Shown piece by piece: positions 1 through 8,264 of a stretch of DNA of 64,000 bases. The translations under genes were made by a program, and so were the position numbers. Each line of letters opens with the position of its first letter. Position 1 is the stretch's first letter. The stretch spans positions 124,001-188,000 of the forward strand of contig CAYUPI010000002.1 in the NCBI GenBank assembly GCA_964446585.1, in the 5' to 3' direction. The stretch is from CAYUPI01 sp964446585 (GTDB taxonomy: Bacteria; Verrucomicrobiota; Verrucomicrobiia; Limisphaerales; UBA8199). Below the pieces are notes generated by a model that did not search any database, was not told where the DNA came from, and worked only from the letters and a program-made list of their open reading frames with translations.

Positions 1-1454
1 CCTGGAGCGGCACATCGTTTTCGAGCCCCGTCGTTGCGGGTGTGGCGGCCCTGGTGCTCTCCATGAATCCCTCCCTTTCTAACACTCAAATCGTTGAAGT
101 TTTGAAACAGACCGCAGACGACCTAGGCCCGGCAGGTTATGACTCCATGTTCGCAAATGGCCGGGTGAATGCGCTCCACGCGGTCAGCGCTGTCAGCCCG
201 GCCCCGACACAGCCACCTTCAACCCCAACAAGCCAGCCCGTACTTGCGCCGCCCTCGTCGGATCCCACGCCCCTTCCTTCCTCACCGACAGACACCGTTT
301 TGCCGGCAGTTGCGATCACAACTGCACCGCCCAGCGGAGTTCGCTTGATGTCTCCCGAAGTTAGCTTGGCCGGGTATGCCAGCGATAACATCGGGATCGC
401 TCGCGTCGAAGTCATCGTGAATGATGGCCCCAGCCAGCCGGCTAACGGAACCGTAAACTGGAGCGCGCAGGTGATGTTGGCCCCGGGATATAACCTGGTC
501 CGCGTACGGAGTGTGGACTCGAGCGGAAACGTTTCCCCAGAGGCAACTCGCGCCCTCACTTACATCACGAACGCAATTCTGGCCGTACGCACCAATGGTT
601 TGGGTTCGGTTGCCCCCAATCTGGACGGAATGCCTCTCGAGGTCGGCCGCACCTTCCGCGTTCGAGCAGTTCCCGGCCCCGGTCAATTGTTCGCGGGGTG
701 GAGTGGTGGAGTGTCTTCGCAATCGCCATCGCTCAGCTTTACCATGGAGACTAATCTCCTGCTCGTGGCGAACTTTGTACAAAACCCGTTCCCTGCTGTG
801 CGCGGCGCATATGCAGGCTTGTTGGCCAACACGAACGGCGTGACGCCGGAGAACTCGGGATATTTTTCCCTGGCGGTAGCCAACCCGGGGTCTTTTTCTG
901 GCCACCTCCTCACGGCTGGGAAGCGCTACGGGTTCAGTGGCCGGTTCAATCTTGCCGGCGATGCTTCGGTGAGTATCCGGCGCGGTCTGGCGACCTCACT
1001 GGCGCTGGCGCTGCACGTTGACCTGACCAACGGGAGCGATCAAGTCGCCGGTGCCTTGAGCGATGGGAACTGGACCTCTGATTTGACGGGCGACCGCAAT
1101 GTTTTTAGCTCCCAATTCAATCCGGCACAACAGGCGGGCCTGCGCTCATTCGTCCTGGAACGTGCGCCGGACAACTCCACCGCCGCCGACGGCCTGAGCC
1201 GAATCTCCCTTAACGGAGCGACAAATGTGCGCGGCAAGCTGAGCGATGGCCGCGCATTTGGCATTAACAGCGCCCTTGCCAGGAACGGAGATTGTCCGTT
1301 TTACCTTTCTCTCAATCGCGGTGCGGAAGTCGTGATCGGCTGGTTGAACTTTCCGTCCGGGCCGGGACCGGCTGCCAACGGCACGGTGCTCTGGGTTAAA
1401 ACGGGCACCAATGCGTTTGCCACCACACTGCAAGTAGCACCAGCTCAACAGTAA
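1..1454 (+). CDS. Subtilisin-like (S8) secreted serine protease, C-terminal part
   Basis: The gene is cut by the window start; the first complete codon is at 3. Translation from there gives GTSFSSPVVAGVAALVLSMN, the catalytic-serine block of subtilases, with Ser at 15-17. Only the end of the protease domain is present, followed by a Pro/Thr/Ser-rich linker (about 200-300), an Ig-like segment (about 300-560), an InlB B-repeat-like segment with the FAGWSGG motif (about 570-770), and a C-terminal domain of about 215 residues starting near 800. That last domain also ends the Ig-like protein at 14311-16230. The multi-domain tail suggests a secreted or surface-bound enzyme; this is inferred, because the N-terminal signal lies outside the window. 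The stop is TAA at 1452. Confidence 0.9.
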   Translation, partial: WSGTSFSSPVVAGVAALVLSMNPSLSNTQIVEVLKQTADDLGPAGYDSMFANGRVNALHAVSAVSPAPTQPPSTPTSQPVLAPPSSDPTPLPSSPTDTVLPAVAITTAPPSGVRLMSPEVSLAGYASDNIGIARVEVIVNDGPSQPANGTVNWSAQVMLAPGYNLVRVRSVDSSGNVSPEATRALTYITNAILAVRTNGLGSVAPNLDGMPLEVGRTFRVRAVPGPGQLFAGWSGGVSSQSPSLSFTMETNLLLVANFVQNPFPAVRGAYAGLLANTNGVTPENSGYFSLAVANPGSFSGHLLTAGKRYGFSGRFNLAGDASVSIRRGLATSLALALHVDLTNGSDQVAGALSDGNWTSDLTGDRNVFSSQFNPAQQAGLRSFVLERAPDNSTAADGLSRISLNGATNVRGKLSDGRAFGINSALARNGDCPFYLSLNRGAEVVIGWLNFPSGPGPAANGTVLWVKTGTNAFATTLQVAPAQQ

Positions 1455-1534
1455 GCGTCAGAGGCCGCGTGACTTGAGTGGTTCTTGACTGAATTTAGCT
1501 TCCAAGCATGCGAGGCGCTAATCTGAGCTGCTGA

Positions 1535-3148
1535 TCATCGAGCTTGCAGGTTCGCAGGTTTGATTTCGGCACGGTCACTCCAGTATCGGTAATAGACCTC
1601 CGGGAAAATGTTGTCCTGACTTTCGATGACCTTAAGTCGCTCCTCATTGACGAGTCCATGAGAGAGTTGCTCGTAGAGGCGAGTAAACCGAAGCAGATGA
1701 TCCTTCACGCGCGCACGAGCATAATCCGGACTCGTGCCGCTACGGAGAATGAAAGGCCAATCGCTGGCTTGCGCCAGCAACAGCTCGCGCGCGGCCTGGT
1801 TGAGCGCGCGCTGTTGCAGCGAGTTGGGTCTCGTAAACCGACAGACGAGTTCTGTCATGCGCTCCTGCGCGACCGTCAAATGTGGGAGTATCCACTGGTT
1901 CTCTTCGTTCAGCCAGACCTCTCCATACCCTCCCTCACCCCAACTTGAGGATGCAGGCCGCGCCACCTGAAGCTCGGGATAGAGGCATAAATAATCCTCG
2001 GGGGTGGTCAGGCTAAGCCCCTGGCTCCGCGTGGCTGCGCTCCGAACCAGGAAATCCAGAAACTCAGGTCCTTCATACCACCAGTGACCAAAAAGCTCTG
2101 CATCGTACGGACAAACCAGTATGGGCGGGAGATTTTGGGTTTCAGTTAATTTCCGGACTTGGGCAGTGCGTGTTCGGAAGAATTTCTTCGCGTGCTCAGC
2201 GGCGGCGGCCAGGGCTGTTGGGCGGTTATAAAATTCCTTGGGGCCAGCGCGATTGGTGATGCGATAATATTTCAGTCCAGTGAAGCCACGCCGACCAGGC
2301 GCTGGAAGGTACGGCTGAACGTAGTCGAAATCCAGGTCGAAGCCGATGTCGCGGTAGAAATCACGATAGCGCGGATCGCCGGGGAAGCCCTTTTCCCGGC
2401 TCCAGATCTGTTGCGCGGAATCGGGGTCGCGACCAAAAACGGCGATCCCCTTCGGAGTGAGAATCGGAGCGAAGACCGCGTACCGTGGGCGGGGCCGCGC
2501 GTGCAAAATCCCATGTGTTTCCAGGATGACCCAACGGAGCCCAGCCTCGCGCAAGACGTCTTCGACGCTCTCGTCATAGGCGCATTCTGGCAGCCAGATA
2601 GAGCGCGGGTCGCGGCCGAAGCAGGTTCGGTAATGATCGCGCGCGACAAAGATCTGGCCGCGAAGCGAAGGCCGGTGTTGCGCCACAATCGGCAGGAGCG
2701 CGTGGGTCGCCGCGCTGGTTATGATTTCCAGTCGTTCGCGCTCCTGAAGTTGGCGGAAGGCCGAAATCAGATCCCATCCATGCGCCTGATAGAAGGCGCG
2801 AATTGCACCCAGACGCGCGCGATAAAAACCCGCGAGCTCGTGAACGGGGCGTTGGCTCTGAGTTCGATGTTTTTCACGGTCGGCAAGTTCAATCAACTCA
2901 TCGAGCCGCCGCGCACAGCGCTCTTGCAACAGCGGATCTCGCAGCATCGAACATAAAGTTGGTGTCAGGCTGACAGTGAGGCGAACCGCGAGCCGCTCCC
3001 GTTCCCAACTTTCTAGCATTTGCAGCAGCGGGATGTACGTCTCCGTAATGGCCTCAAACAGCCAGCTTTCTTCGAGAAACCGTTCGTGTTCCGGGTGGCG
3101 GACAAACGGCAAGTGGGCGTGCAGGATGAGCGAAAGGTATCCTTGCAT
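1535..3148 (-). CDS. GH57 family 1,4-alpha-glucan branching enzyme-like protein
   Basis: This protein of about 537 residues starts like cytoplasmic GH57 enzymes (GYLSLILHAHLPFVRHPE). The family's nucleophile glutamate is in WLPECAYD (about residue 184) and the acid/base aspartate region is CPYDAELFGHWWYEG (about 348). This matches the GH57 branching-enzyme type with a C-terminal helical DUF1957-like part, which forms alpha-1,6 branches in glycogen. An in-frame TTG at 3169 is possible, but the ATG at 3148 fits the conserved N-terminus. It is divergent from adenine deaminase across a 207-bp region holding a palindrome. A GH77 glucanotransferase at 56581-58305 may serve the same glucan metabolism. 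Branching versus amylase specificity is inferred from family resemblance. Confidence 0.88.
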   Translation of the reverse strand: MQGYLSLILHAHLPFVRHPEHERFLEESWLFEAITETYIPLLQMLESWERERLAVRLTVSLTPTLCSMLRDPLLQERCARRLDELIELADREKHRTQSQRPVHELAGFYRARLGAIRAFYQAHGWDLISAFRQLQERERLEIITSAATHALLPIVAQHRPSLRGQIFVARDHYRTCFGRDPRSIWLPECAYDESVEDVLREAGLRWVILETHGILHARPRPRYAVFAPILTPKGIAVFGRDPDSAQQIWSREKGFPGDPRYRDFYRDIGFDLDFDYVQPYLPAPGRRGFTGLKYYRITNRAGPKEFYNRPTALAAAAEHAKKFFRTRTAQVRKLTETQNLPPILVCPYDAELFGHWWYEGPEFLDFLVRSAATRSQGLSLTTPEDYLCLYPELQVARPASSSWGEGGYGEVWLNEENQWILPHLTVAQERMTELVCRFTRPNSLQQRALNQAARELLLAQASDWPFILRSGTSPDYARARVKDHLLRFTRLYEQLSHGLVNEERLKVIESQDNIFPEVYYRYWSDRAEIKPANLQAR

Positions 3149-3242
3149 CGGCGACCGCCAGCCAAACAATTTCGTTTAACTGCGTCAATCCGATTTGCGG
3201 GACGGCTAAAAACCTCAGGCGCTCCACGCCACATGAACCGGC

Positions 3243-3286
3243 GCGACGACAATAAATGATGCGGCCGCATCAATTATTGTCGTTGC
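3243..3286. repeat. Near-perfect 44-bp palindrome between divergent genes
   Basis: The sequence is symmetric about 3264/3265. The core TGATGCGGCCGCATCA is perfect, and the arms extend outward through one mismatched pair and one G/T pair. It sits between the 5' ends of the GH57 gene and adenine deaminase, where a shared operator would lie, but it could also be an isolated member of a mobile palindrome family. No second copy was noticed in the window. Confidence 0.7.
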
Positions 3287-3355
3287 AGCGCCCGCAATCA
3301 CTTGCTTTTCCGCAAGGGTTCACCAAACTGCGACTCAAGCCATTGGCTGGCCAAT

Positions 3356-5065
3356 ATGCGCAATCTCCAGGCAAAACTCAGCATCGCGCGCGGCGAACAG
3401 CCAGCCGAAACTCTCTTCAAAAGCGCTAATCTGGTCAACGTCCTGAGCGGTGAGATTTATCGGACACACGTGGCCGTGGATGACGGAAGAGTCATCGGCC
3501 TCGACGATTATGAAGCCAGGAACGTCATTGATTTGCAGGGCTCGTTTCTCGCCCCAAGTCTAATCGATGCTCACTTCCACCTGGAGAGCACGATGCTCAC
3601 GGCAACCGAGTTTGCCAGGGCTGTCGTGCCGCATGGCACCGGCGCGGTCGTCATCGATCCTCATGAATATGCCAATGTGCTCGGGCTGGATGGCATCAGA
3701 TATGTTCTGGAATCCACTAAGAACCTGCCTGTGGACTTCTTCATTATGCTCCCTTCGTGCGTGCCGGCTACGCAATTCGAGACCGCGGGGGCACGCCTGA
3801 CTGCCGACGACCTGCGTTTGATGATCGCCGACGAGCGCATCGCCGGTGTCGCCGAGCTGATGAACTATCCCGGGGTCTATCTGGGCGACGAGAGTGAGTT
3901 GGCCAAGATTCAGGCAGGCAAAGGCAAGAGCATTGACGGCCACGCGCCTGGCCTAAGTGGTCGCAACCTGAATGCCTACGTACTCGCCGGGATCCGCTCC
4001 GACCACGAGTCAACCGAGTTGGCCGAAGCCCGCGAAAAGCTTCGACTTGGGCTGCACGTGTTGCTGCGCGAAGGCAGTACCGAGCGGAACCTCTCAATGC
4101 TGGCGCCTCTGGTCAACCCGCTGAACGCGATGAATTGCTCCTTCGCAACGGATGACAAGTTGGCCGGCGATCTCGTTCACGAAGGCCATATTGATCATAG
4201 CGTGCGAACGGCGATCCGCCTCGGCATGCTGCCGTTGACGGCGCTGCAAATCGCTACCATCAACACGGCACGCCATTATCGGCTCCGCAACTACGGAGCA
4301 ATTGCGCCACGGTATTGGGCCGATTTCATCGTCTTCGATGATTTGCAGAAATTCGAGATTCGCCAGACGTACAAGAAAGGGGTTCTGGTTGCTAAAAACG
4401 GAGAATACCTGGGCGGGACGGACACGGTGGTTCCGCCGCCTCGCAGCACGATGAACATGCGTTACCACGCACCAGCCGATTTTGAAATCGCCACCGATCG
4501 GTCCGCGAAGATCCGCGTCATCGAAATCGTGCCCAACCAGATCGTCACACGCCAAAGCCTGGAGGCGCCTCGCATCGAAGCTGGCCGAATCGTTTCCGAC
4601 GTGCAACGCGACATCCTGAAGGTGGTTGTCGTCGAGCGTCATCGCGCCACGGGCAACGTCGGCGTCGGATTTGTGCGCGGATTCAAGCTCAAAGAAGGGG
4701 CCCTCGGCTCGACGGTCGCTCACGACGCCCACAATGTCGTGGTTGTGGGCGTGAACGATGCTGACATGGCTCGCGCGCTGGAGGAATTGCAGGCGATGCA
4801 GGGAGGTCAGGTAGCTGTCGCGGGCGGTCAGGTCCGGGCAAGATTGCCTCTACCTATTGCGGGCCTGGTCTCCGACCGGCCGCTCGATGAGGTTATCCGT
4901 TCTATCGGCTCCTTAAACGCGGCCGCTCGCGAAATGGGTTGCGACCTGGAGGCGCCATTCATGACGCTTTCGTTTCTCAGCCTCTCACCGATTCCCGAGT
5001 TAAAACTGACCGATCAAGGCCTGATAGATTCAGTGAAGATGGAGCGGACGAAGCTCTTCGTCTAA
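3356..5065 (+). CDS. ade: Adenine deaminase
   Basis: The product of about 569 residues converts adenine to hypoxanthine and ammonia for purine salvage, in the cytoplasm. Amidohydrolase features are clear: DAHFHLEST (metal-binding HxH, about residues 73-75), DPHEYANVLG, DGHAPGLSG and FATDDKLAGDLVHEGHIDH. The C-terminal adenine-deaminase domain, with its AHDAHNVVVVG stretch, follows. An earlier TTG at 3302 is in frame, but the ATG at 3356 begins the normal N-terminus. The length is typical for the family. It lies divergent from the GH57 gene with a palindrome between them, so purine or nucleotide control of that region is conceivable but not shown. Confidence 0.93.
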   Translation: MRNLQAKLSIARGEQPAETLFKSANLVNVLSGEIYRTHVAVDDGRVIGLDDYEARNVIDLQGSFLAPSLIDAHFHLESTMLTATEFARAVVPHGTGAVVIDPHEYANVLGLDGIRYVLESTKNLPVDFFIMLPSCVPATQFETAGARLTADDLRLMIADERIAGVAELMNYPGVYLGDESELAKIQAGKGKSIDGHAPGLSGRNLNAYVLAGIRSDHESTELAEAREKLRLGLHVLLREGSTERNLSMLAPLVNPLNAMNCSFATDDKLAGDLVHEGHIDHSVRTAIRLGMLPLTALQIATINTARHYRLRNYGAIAPRYWADFIVFDDLQKFEIRQTYKKGVLVAKNGEYLGGTDTVVPPPRSTMNMRYHAPADFEIATDRSAKIRVIEIVPNQIVTRQSLEAPRIEAGRIVSDVQRDILKVVVVERHRATGNVGVGFVRGFKLKEGALGSTVAHDAHNVVVVGVNDADMARALEELQAMQGGQVAVAGGQVRARLPLPIAGLVSDRPLDEVIRSIGSLNAAAREMGCDLEAPFMTLSFLSLSPIPELKLTDQGLIDSVKMERTKLFV

Positions 5066-5119
5066 AAGCGCTCCGATTGCGCCGGAGCTGGGGAGATCCT
5101 GCAGCTATTAGTCGTCAAA

Positions 5120-5299
5120 TCAGCGGCTGCTCATGAGGTAGAGCATGCTGCCCACGACCGCCGAGACGAACAAACCAGCGCCAATGGCCCAGAGCAGGAT
5201 GCGGCGGCGCTTCCGCCGGAGCGCCTTGCCACCCATTCCGGGCAGCAGGTAAAAGCGCGACCGCTCTTTATGTTTCTCGAACCAAGGTATCGCGAACAT
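5120..5299 (-). CDS. Small single-pass membrane protein (59 aa)
   Basis: This short ORF encodes a basic N-terminal half (KALRRKRRR) followed by one hydrophobic segment (ILLWAIGAGLFVSAVVGSML), then LYLMSSR and TGA. The positively charged stretch directly before the membrane helix predicts an N-in topology. No named family is recognised and no strong ribosome-binding site is visible. The clean charge/hydrophobicity layout argues that it is real. It is convergent with adenine deaminase, whose stop lies 54 bp away. Confidence 0.6.
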   Translation of the reverse strand: MFAIPWFEKHKERSRFYLLPGMGGKALRRKRRRILLWAIGAGLFVSAVVGSMLYLMSSR

Positions 5300-5606
5300 G
5301 ATTTGTCGAAACTAAGACGATTTGTTCGGGCTTTTGTTCCAGCCTGAACGTAAAAGCGGGCAATTTCGATGCCAAGCGAGCAGCGCACTCCGCCACGCTG
5401 CGCGCAACTCGCTGTGTCGCAACGCGTTTTTGATAAGACATTTCGCGGCTCATGTCAATGAAATCCTCCGGTCATTTCGGTCCGCTGCTCCTCGGGCGCC
5501 GACCGCTCCCGAAACGCTTCGGAGGTTAAACATCACCTCAACACCCGCCACCTCTTGCCGCGTCGTTGGCGGAGTTGGAATAGTTAGACCTAGAATCGGC
5601 TTGGCT
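5300..5606. other. Gene-poor stretch
   Basis: About 300 bp lie between the two small membrane-protein genes and their control regions. A 61-codon minus-strand frame (start 5453) overlaps the 59-residue gene but has no recognisable domain and no good ribosome-binding site, so it is not called. No RNA gene or repeat was recognised. Confidence 0.4.
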
Positions 5607-5622
5607 TGGCACGCGAGATGCA
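5607..5622 (+). promoter_or_regulatory. Candidate sigma-54 promoter
   Basis: TGGCACG (5607-5613), a 4-nt spacer and ATGCA (5618-5622) match the -24/-12 pattern TGGCACG-N4-TTGCA at all but one position, with the required 10 nt between GG and GC. The predicted start of transcription near 5633 is about 95 nt before the 53-residue membrane protein at 5727. A sigma-54 activator is encoded at 62006-63349, which shows that the cell uses this sigma factor. Confidence 0.45.
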
Positions 5623-5726
5623 TTACATATAGACTGCTGGACGCAAGCTCTCGGTCACGGTGGCCGGGTCATGGTACGGAATGACCAAACCCGCTACCGG
5701 TCGGGAAAGAATTTGAACGCAGTGTT

Positions 5727-5888
5727 ATGACGATCCTGGATTTGAGCAAAGCAACCATCATTTGTGGCCTGTTGGCCTTCGTGATCTACAGCTTCCCTGT
5801 TGTTGGACAGGTCTTGATTATCGGCCTCCTGAGCCTGCTGTGGCTCGCGTACGCGCGCAAGACCATCGCCGGTTTTCTTCGCAGATAA
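5727..5888 (+). CDS. Small two-helix membrane protein (53 aa)
   Basis: The product has two hydrophobic segments, ATIICGLLAFVIYSF and VGQVLIIGLLSLLWLAY, joined at FPVVGQ, and a basic end (ARKTIAGFLRR). It ends at TAA 5886. No family is recognised. The only visible control signal is the sigma-54-like promoter near 5607-5622. The DUF554 gene follows on the opposite strand, convergent, 109 bp away. Length and hydrophobicity resemble small stress or envelope peptides, but no function can be assigned. Confidence 0.55.
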   Translation: MTILDLSKATIICGLLAFVIYSFPVVGQVLIIGLLSLLWLAYARKTIAGFLRR

Positions 5889-5997
5889 TCGACATGGGGA
5901 AGGGAATCCTGGCAGGCCACATCCTGCGGGCCACGTGCGATCATCTCGGTACAATTCCGATCATTGGGTTAGCGGAATCACCAGCACAGTCACTGCT

Positions 5998-6744
5998 TCA
6001 TCTCCAAATCCAGGCAATCAACGGCGCAAAAAGCAGGCTCGGCAAATAATCCGCCAAGGTGATTTTCTTGATTTGCAAGATCACCAAGGCGACAGAAAAT
6101 ATTAACAATCCGGCTGCGGCGTTCATCGCCTCAAGCACCCCCTTTTGGCTCAAGAGCGGCCCCGCCCATTGCGCGCAGGCCAACGCGATCGTTCCTTGAA
6201 ATGCCAACACAGGCAGCGCGGCCAATGCGACGCCCCAGCCAAAAAGACGCGCCAGACCCATAGCGGCCAATCCATCGATCGCCGCCTTGACGGCCAGCGG
6301 GTAATAATAGCCTGCCGCGCCGTCCGCCACGGCGCCCACGATTCCCAGCGGCGCCGCGCAAAACAATACCGCACCAATGCTCAGACCTTCGCTCGCCGGC
6401 TTTAATGCGTCTGGCGTGGCAGTCTCAAAACGCTCCCGCGCTTTCTGGCCCAGACGATTCGACATCTTCTGGAGATGAAACAGACGCCCGGTCCATTTAC
6501 CCAGGCCCAGAGCGAGGACTGTGACGACCAATTGCTTAAAGATCTGCCAGGCGGAACCGTTCAGGCTGACCCATGTCAGCCGCAAGCCGTAAAACACGGT
6601 GAATGCTCCGAGCGTGACTTTCCAAAACGACTCGGTCGCAGGTGAGAATGGCTTGCGTCGGAGCAGACCAGCGACGCCCCCCGCGAGGATCCCGGCCGCG
6701 TTCAGCAGCGTCCCGAGCATTCCTGTCCATGGTGTCTGATTCAT
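5998..6744 (-). CDS. DUF554 family membrane protein
   Basis: This integral membrane protein of about 248 residues matches the DUF554 (YdfK-like) family. It has the N-terminal GTLLNAAGILAGGVAGLL motif, KVTLGAFTVFYG, and later SIGAVLFCAAPLGIVGAVADG and FQGTIALACAQW. About six to seven transmembrane segments are expected. The biochemical role of the family is unknown; transport has been proposed. Upstream in-frame starts exist at 6780 (TTG) and 6759. The ATG at 6744 gives a short lead before the conserved motif and is preferred with moderate confidence. Confidence 0.85.
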   Translation of the reverse strand: MNQTPWTGMLGTLLNAAGILAGGVAGLLRRKPFSPATESFWKVTLGAFTVFYGLRLTWVSLNGSAWQIFKQLVVTVLALGLGKWTGRLFHLQKMSNRLGQKARERFETATPDALKPASEGLSIGAVLFCAAPLGIVGAVADGAAGYYYPLAVKAAIDGLAAMGLARLFGWGVALAALPVLAFQGTIALACAQWAGPLLSQKGVLEAMNAAAGLLIFSVALVILQIKKITLADYLPSLLFAPLIAWIWR

Positions 6745-6887
6745 CGCCGTCCCAAGCATTCCGCGGCATAGTAGGTTCAACCGCAGCCATTCAAAGTGTA
6801 AACTGGAAGCCGGAAAGAAATTGCCTCTCGCGAGCCTGGCCGCTACACATCAGACAAAACCACGTCGGGCGGTGACCGACCACATTC

Positions 6888-8165
6888 ATGGAACGATCGA
6901 TCAAAATTGCGTTGGCCGGCGCCGGGATGTTCGGAGGAGATGTTCATTTACGGGCTTATGCGGATCTGCAGCGGGCCGGCATCAGTCCTCAGCTCTCACG
7001 CGTAGGGTTGGATACTTGGGCCAGGGAGTTTGCGGATATTCGATTCGAACTGGTTGCCATTGCAACCCGAACCCCGGCTTCGGCCCGACGCGCGGCCAGG
7101 CAATTCAAGACTCTGTCGAGACATCAACCCAAAAGCTATTCGGGGGAGAAACCGTGGCGGAACATTTTGCGGGATTTTCCTGACCTCGACGTGATGGCAG
7201 TGGCGACACCCGACCACCTGCACACGCCGGTAATCCTGGACGCGCTGAGCGCCGGCGCGCATGTGATCACCGAAAAGCCGATGTGTCTGGAGATCCAGGA
7301 CGCCGATCGCATCATCGAACTGGCGCGCAAAAAGAAGCGGTTGGTGGCGGTAGATATGCACAAGCGTTACGACCCGGACCACCTTCGCATCCACCAGGAG
7401 ATTAGAAAGCGCATCGGCGAGCCACTCTACGGCACGGCGTACCTCGAAGAACCGTTGCACGTCTCGACCCGCACGTTCAAGTGGGTCGAGCAGAGTGATC
7501 CCTTTAGCTATGTCGGGACGCATTGGGTGGACCTGATTTATCATTACTACAAGAGCAAGCCGGTCTCGCTCAGCGTAGTGGGACAAAAGAGGCTTCTCCT
7601 CCGCCGAGGCATTGATGCGTATGACGCCGTCCAGGTCCGGGTGGACTTTGCCAACGGGATGAGCATCAACTTTCACAATAATTGGATAACCCCGCCCGAT
7701 TTTGAGGGGCCAGTCAACCAGGGCCACGAGATCGTGGGTACCAAAGGCAAAGTGGAAAGCGACCAGCAGTACCGCGGGCTTCGGTGGTGGAACCGGGGCG
7801 GCGGCAGCCGGACGGCAAACAATCACTTCACGCGGGAGGTGAAGCGCACTGACGGCTCATCGGCTTACGTCGGCTACGGAGTGGATAGCCTGACGGTTGC
7901 GTTGGCGGCGATTTGCCGCCTGAAATTCTTCGGCCCAAGCCGCGAAAGCCTGGCGACGATTTATCCAACGGCTGAGGAGGCTCGCATCGTCGTGGCTATC
8001 ATCCACGCCGCTCGCGAGGTGCGCGATTTGAATTTCAAGTACCTGAAAGCGGGAAAAGGCGCGCCGGTGACCGCCCGTTTTGGCAACAAAGGAATCACCA
8101 TCATCGATCCGTGTCAGTCGCGAAAGACTCGCGTTTTTCAACAGTTATACGATCGCCCGCTATGA
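6888..8165 (+). CDS. Gfo/Idh/MocA family NAD(P)-dependent oxidoreductase
   Basis: The product has 425 residues. The N-terminal Rossmann fold carries IALAGAGMFGGD, and the family's catalytic EKP motif appears in HVITEKPMCLEIQDA (about residue 128). This is followed by the alpha/beta C-terminal domain. Such enzymes oxidise or reduce sugars, inositols and related compounds with NAD(P)H, and are expanded in PVC bacteria. There is no Tat signal, so it acts in the cytoplasm. It is followed by an amino-acid permease 99 bp downstream on the same strand, but a shared pathway is not evident. The substrate cannot be told from sequence. Confidence 0.88.
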   Translation: MERSIKIALAGAGMFGGDVHLRAYADLQRAGISPQLSRVGLDTWAREFADIRFELVAIATRTPASARRAARQFKTLSRHQPKSYSGEKPWRNILRDFPDLDVMAVATPDHLHTPVILDALSAGAHVITEKPMCLEIQDADRIIELARKKKRLVAVDMHKRYDPDHLRIHQEIRKRIGEPLYGTAYLEEPLHVSTRTFKWVEQSDPFSYVGTHWVDLIYHYYKSKPVSLSVVGQKRLLLRRGIDAYDAVQVRVDFANGMSINFHNNWITPPDFEGPVNQGHEIVGTKGKVESDQQYRGLRWWNRGGGSRTANNHFTREVKRTDGSSAYVGYGVDSLTVALAAICRLKFFGPSRESLATIYPTAEEARIVVAIIHAAREVRDLNFKYLKAGKGAPVTARFGNKGITIIDPCQSRKTRVFQQLYDRPL

Positions 8166-8264
8166 TACGGCCGTTCACGAACTGCCGCATGTGCTTGACT
8201 TGCGCGGGCAAATGGCTCATTTACCCGGCTCAACAACCACAATGCCTGTGAACCCAATCCAACT

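Noticed and set aside
2159..2956. A 265-codon forward frame inside the GH57 gene
   Set aside because: Antisense to conserved catalytic motifs of GH57.
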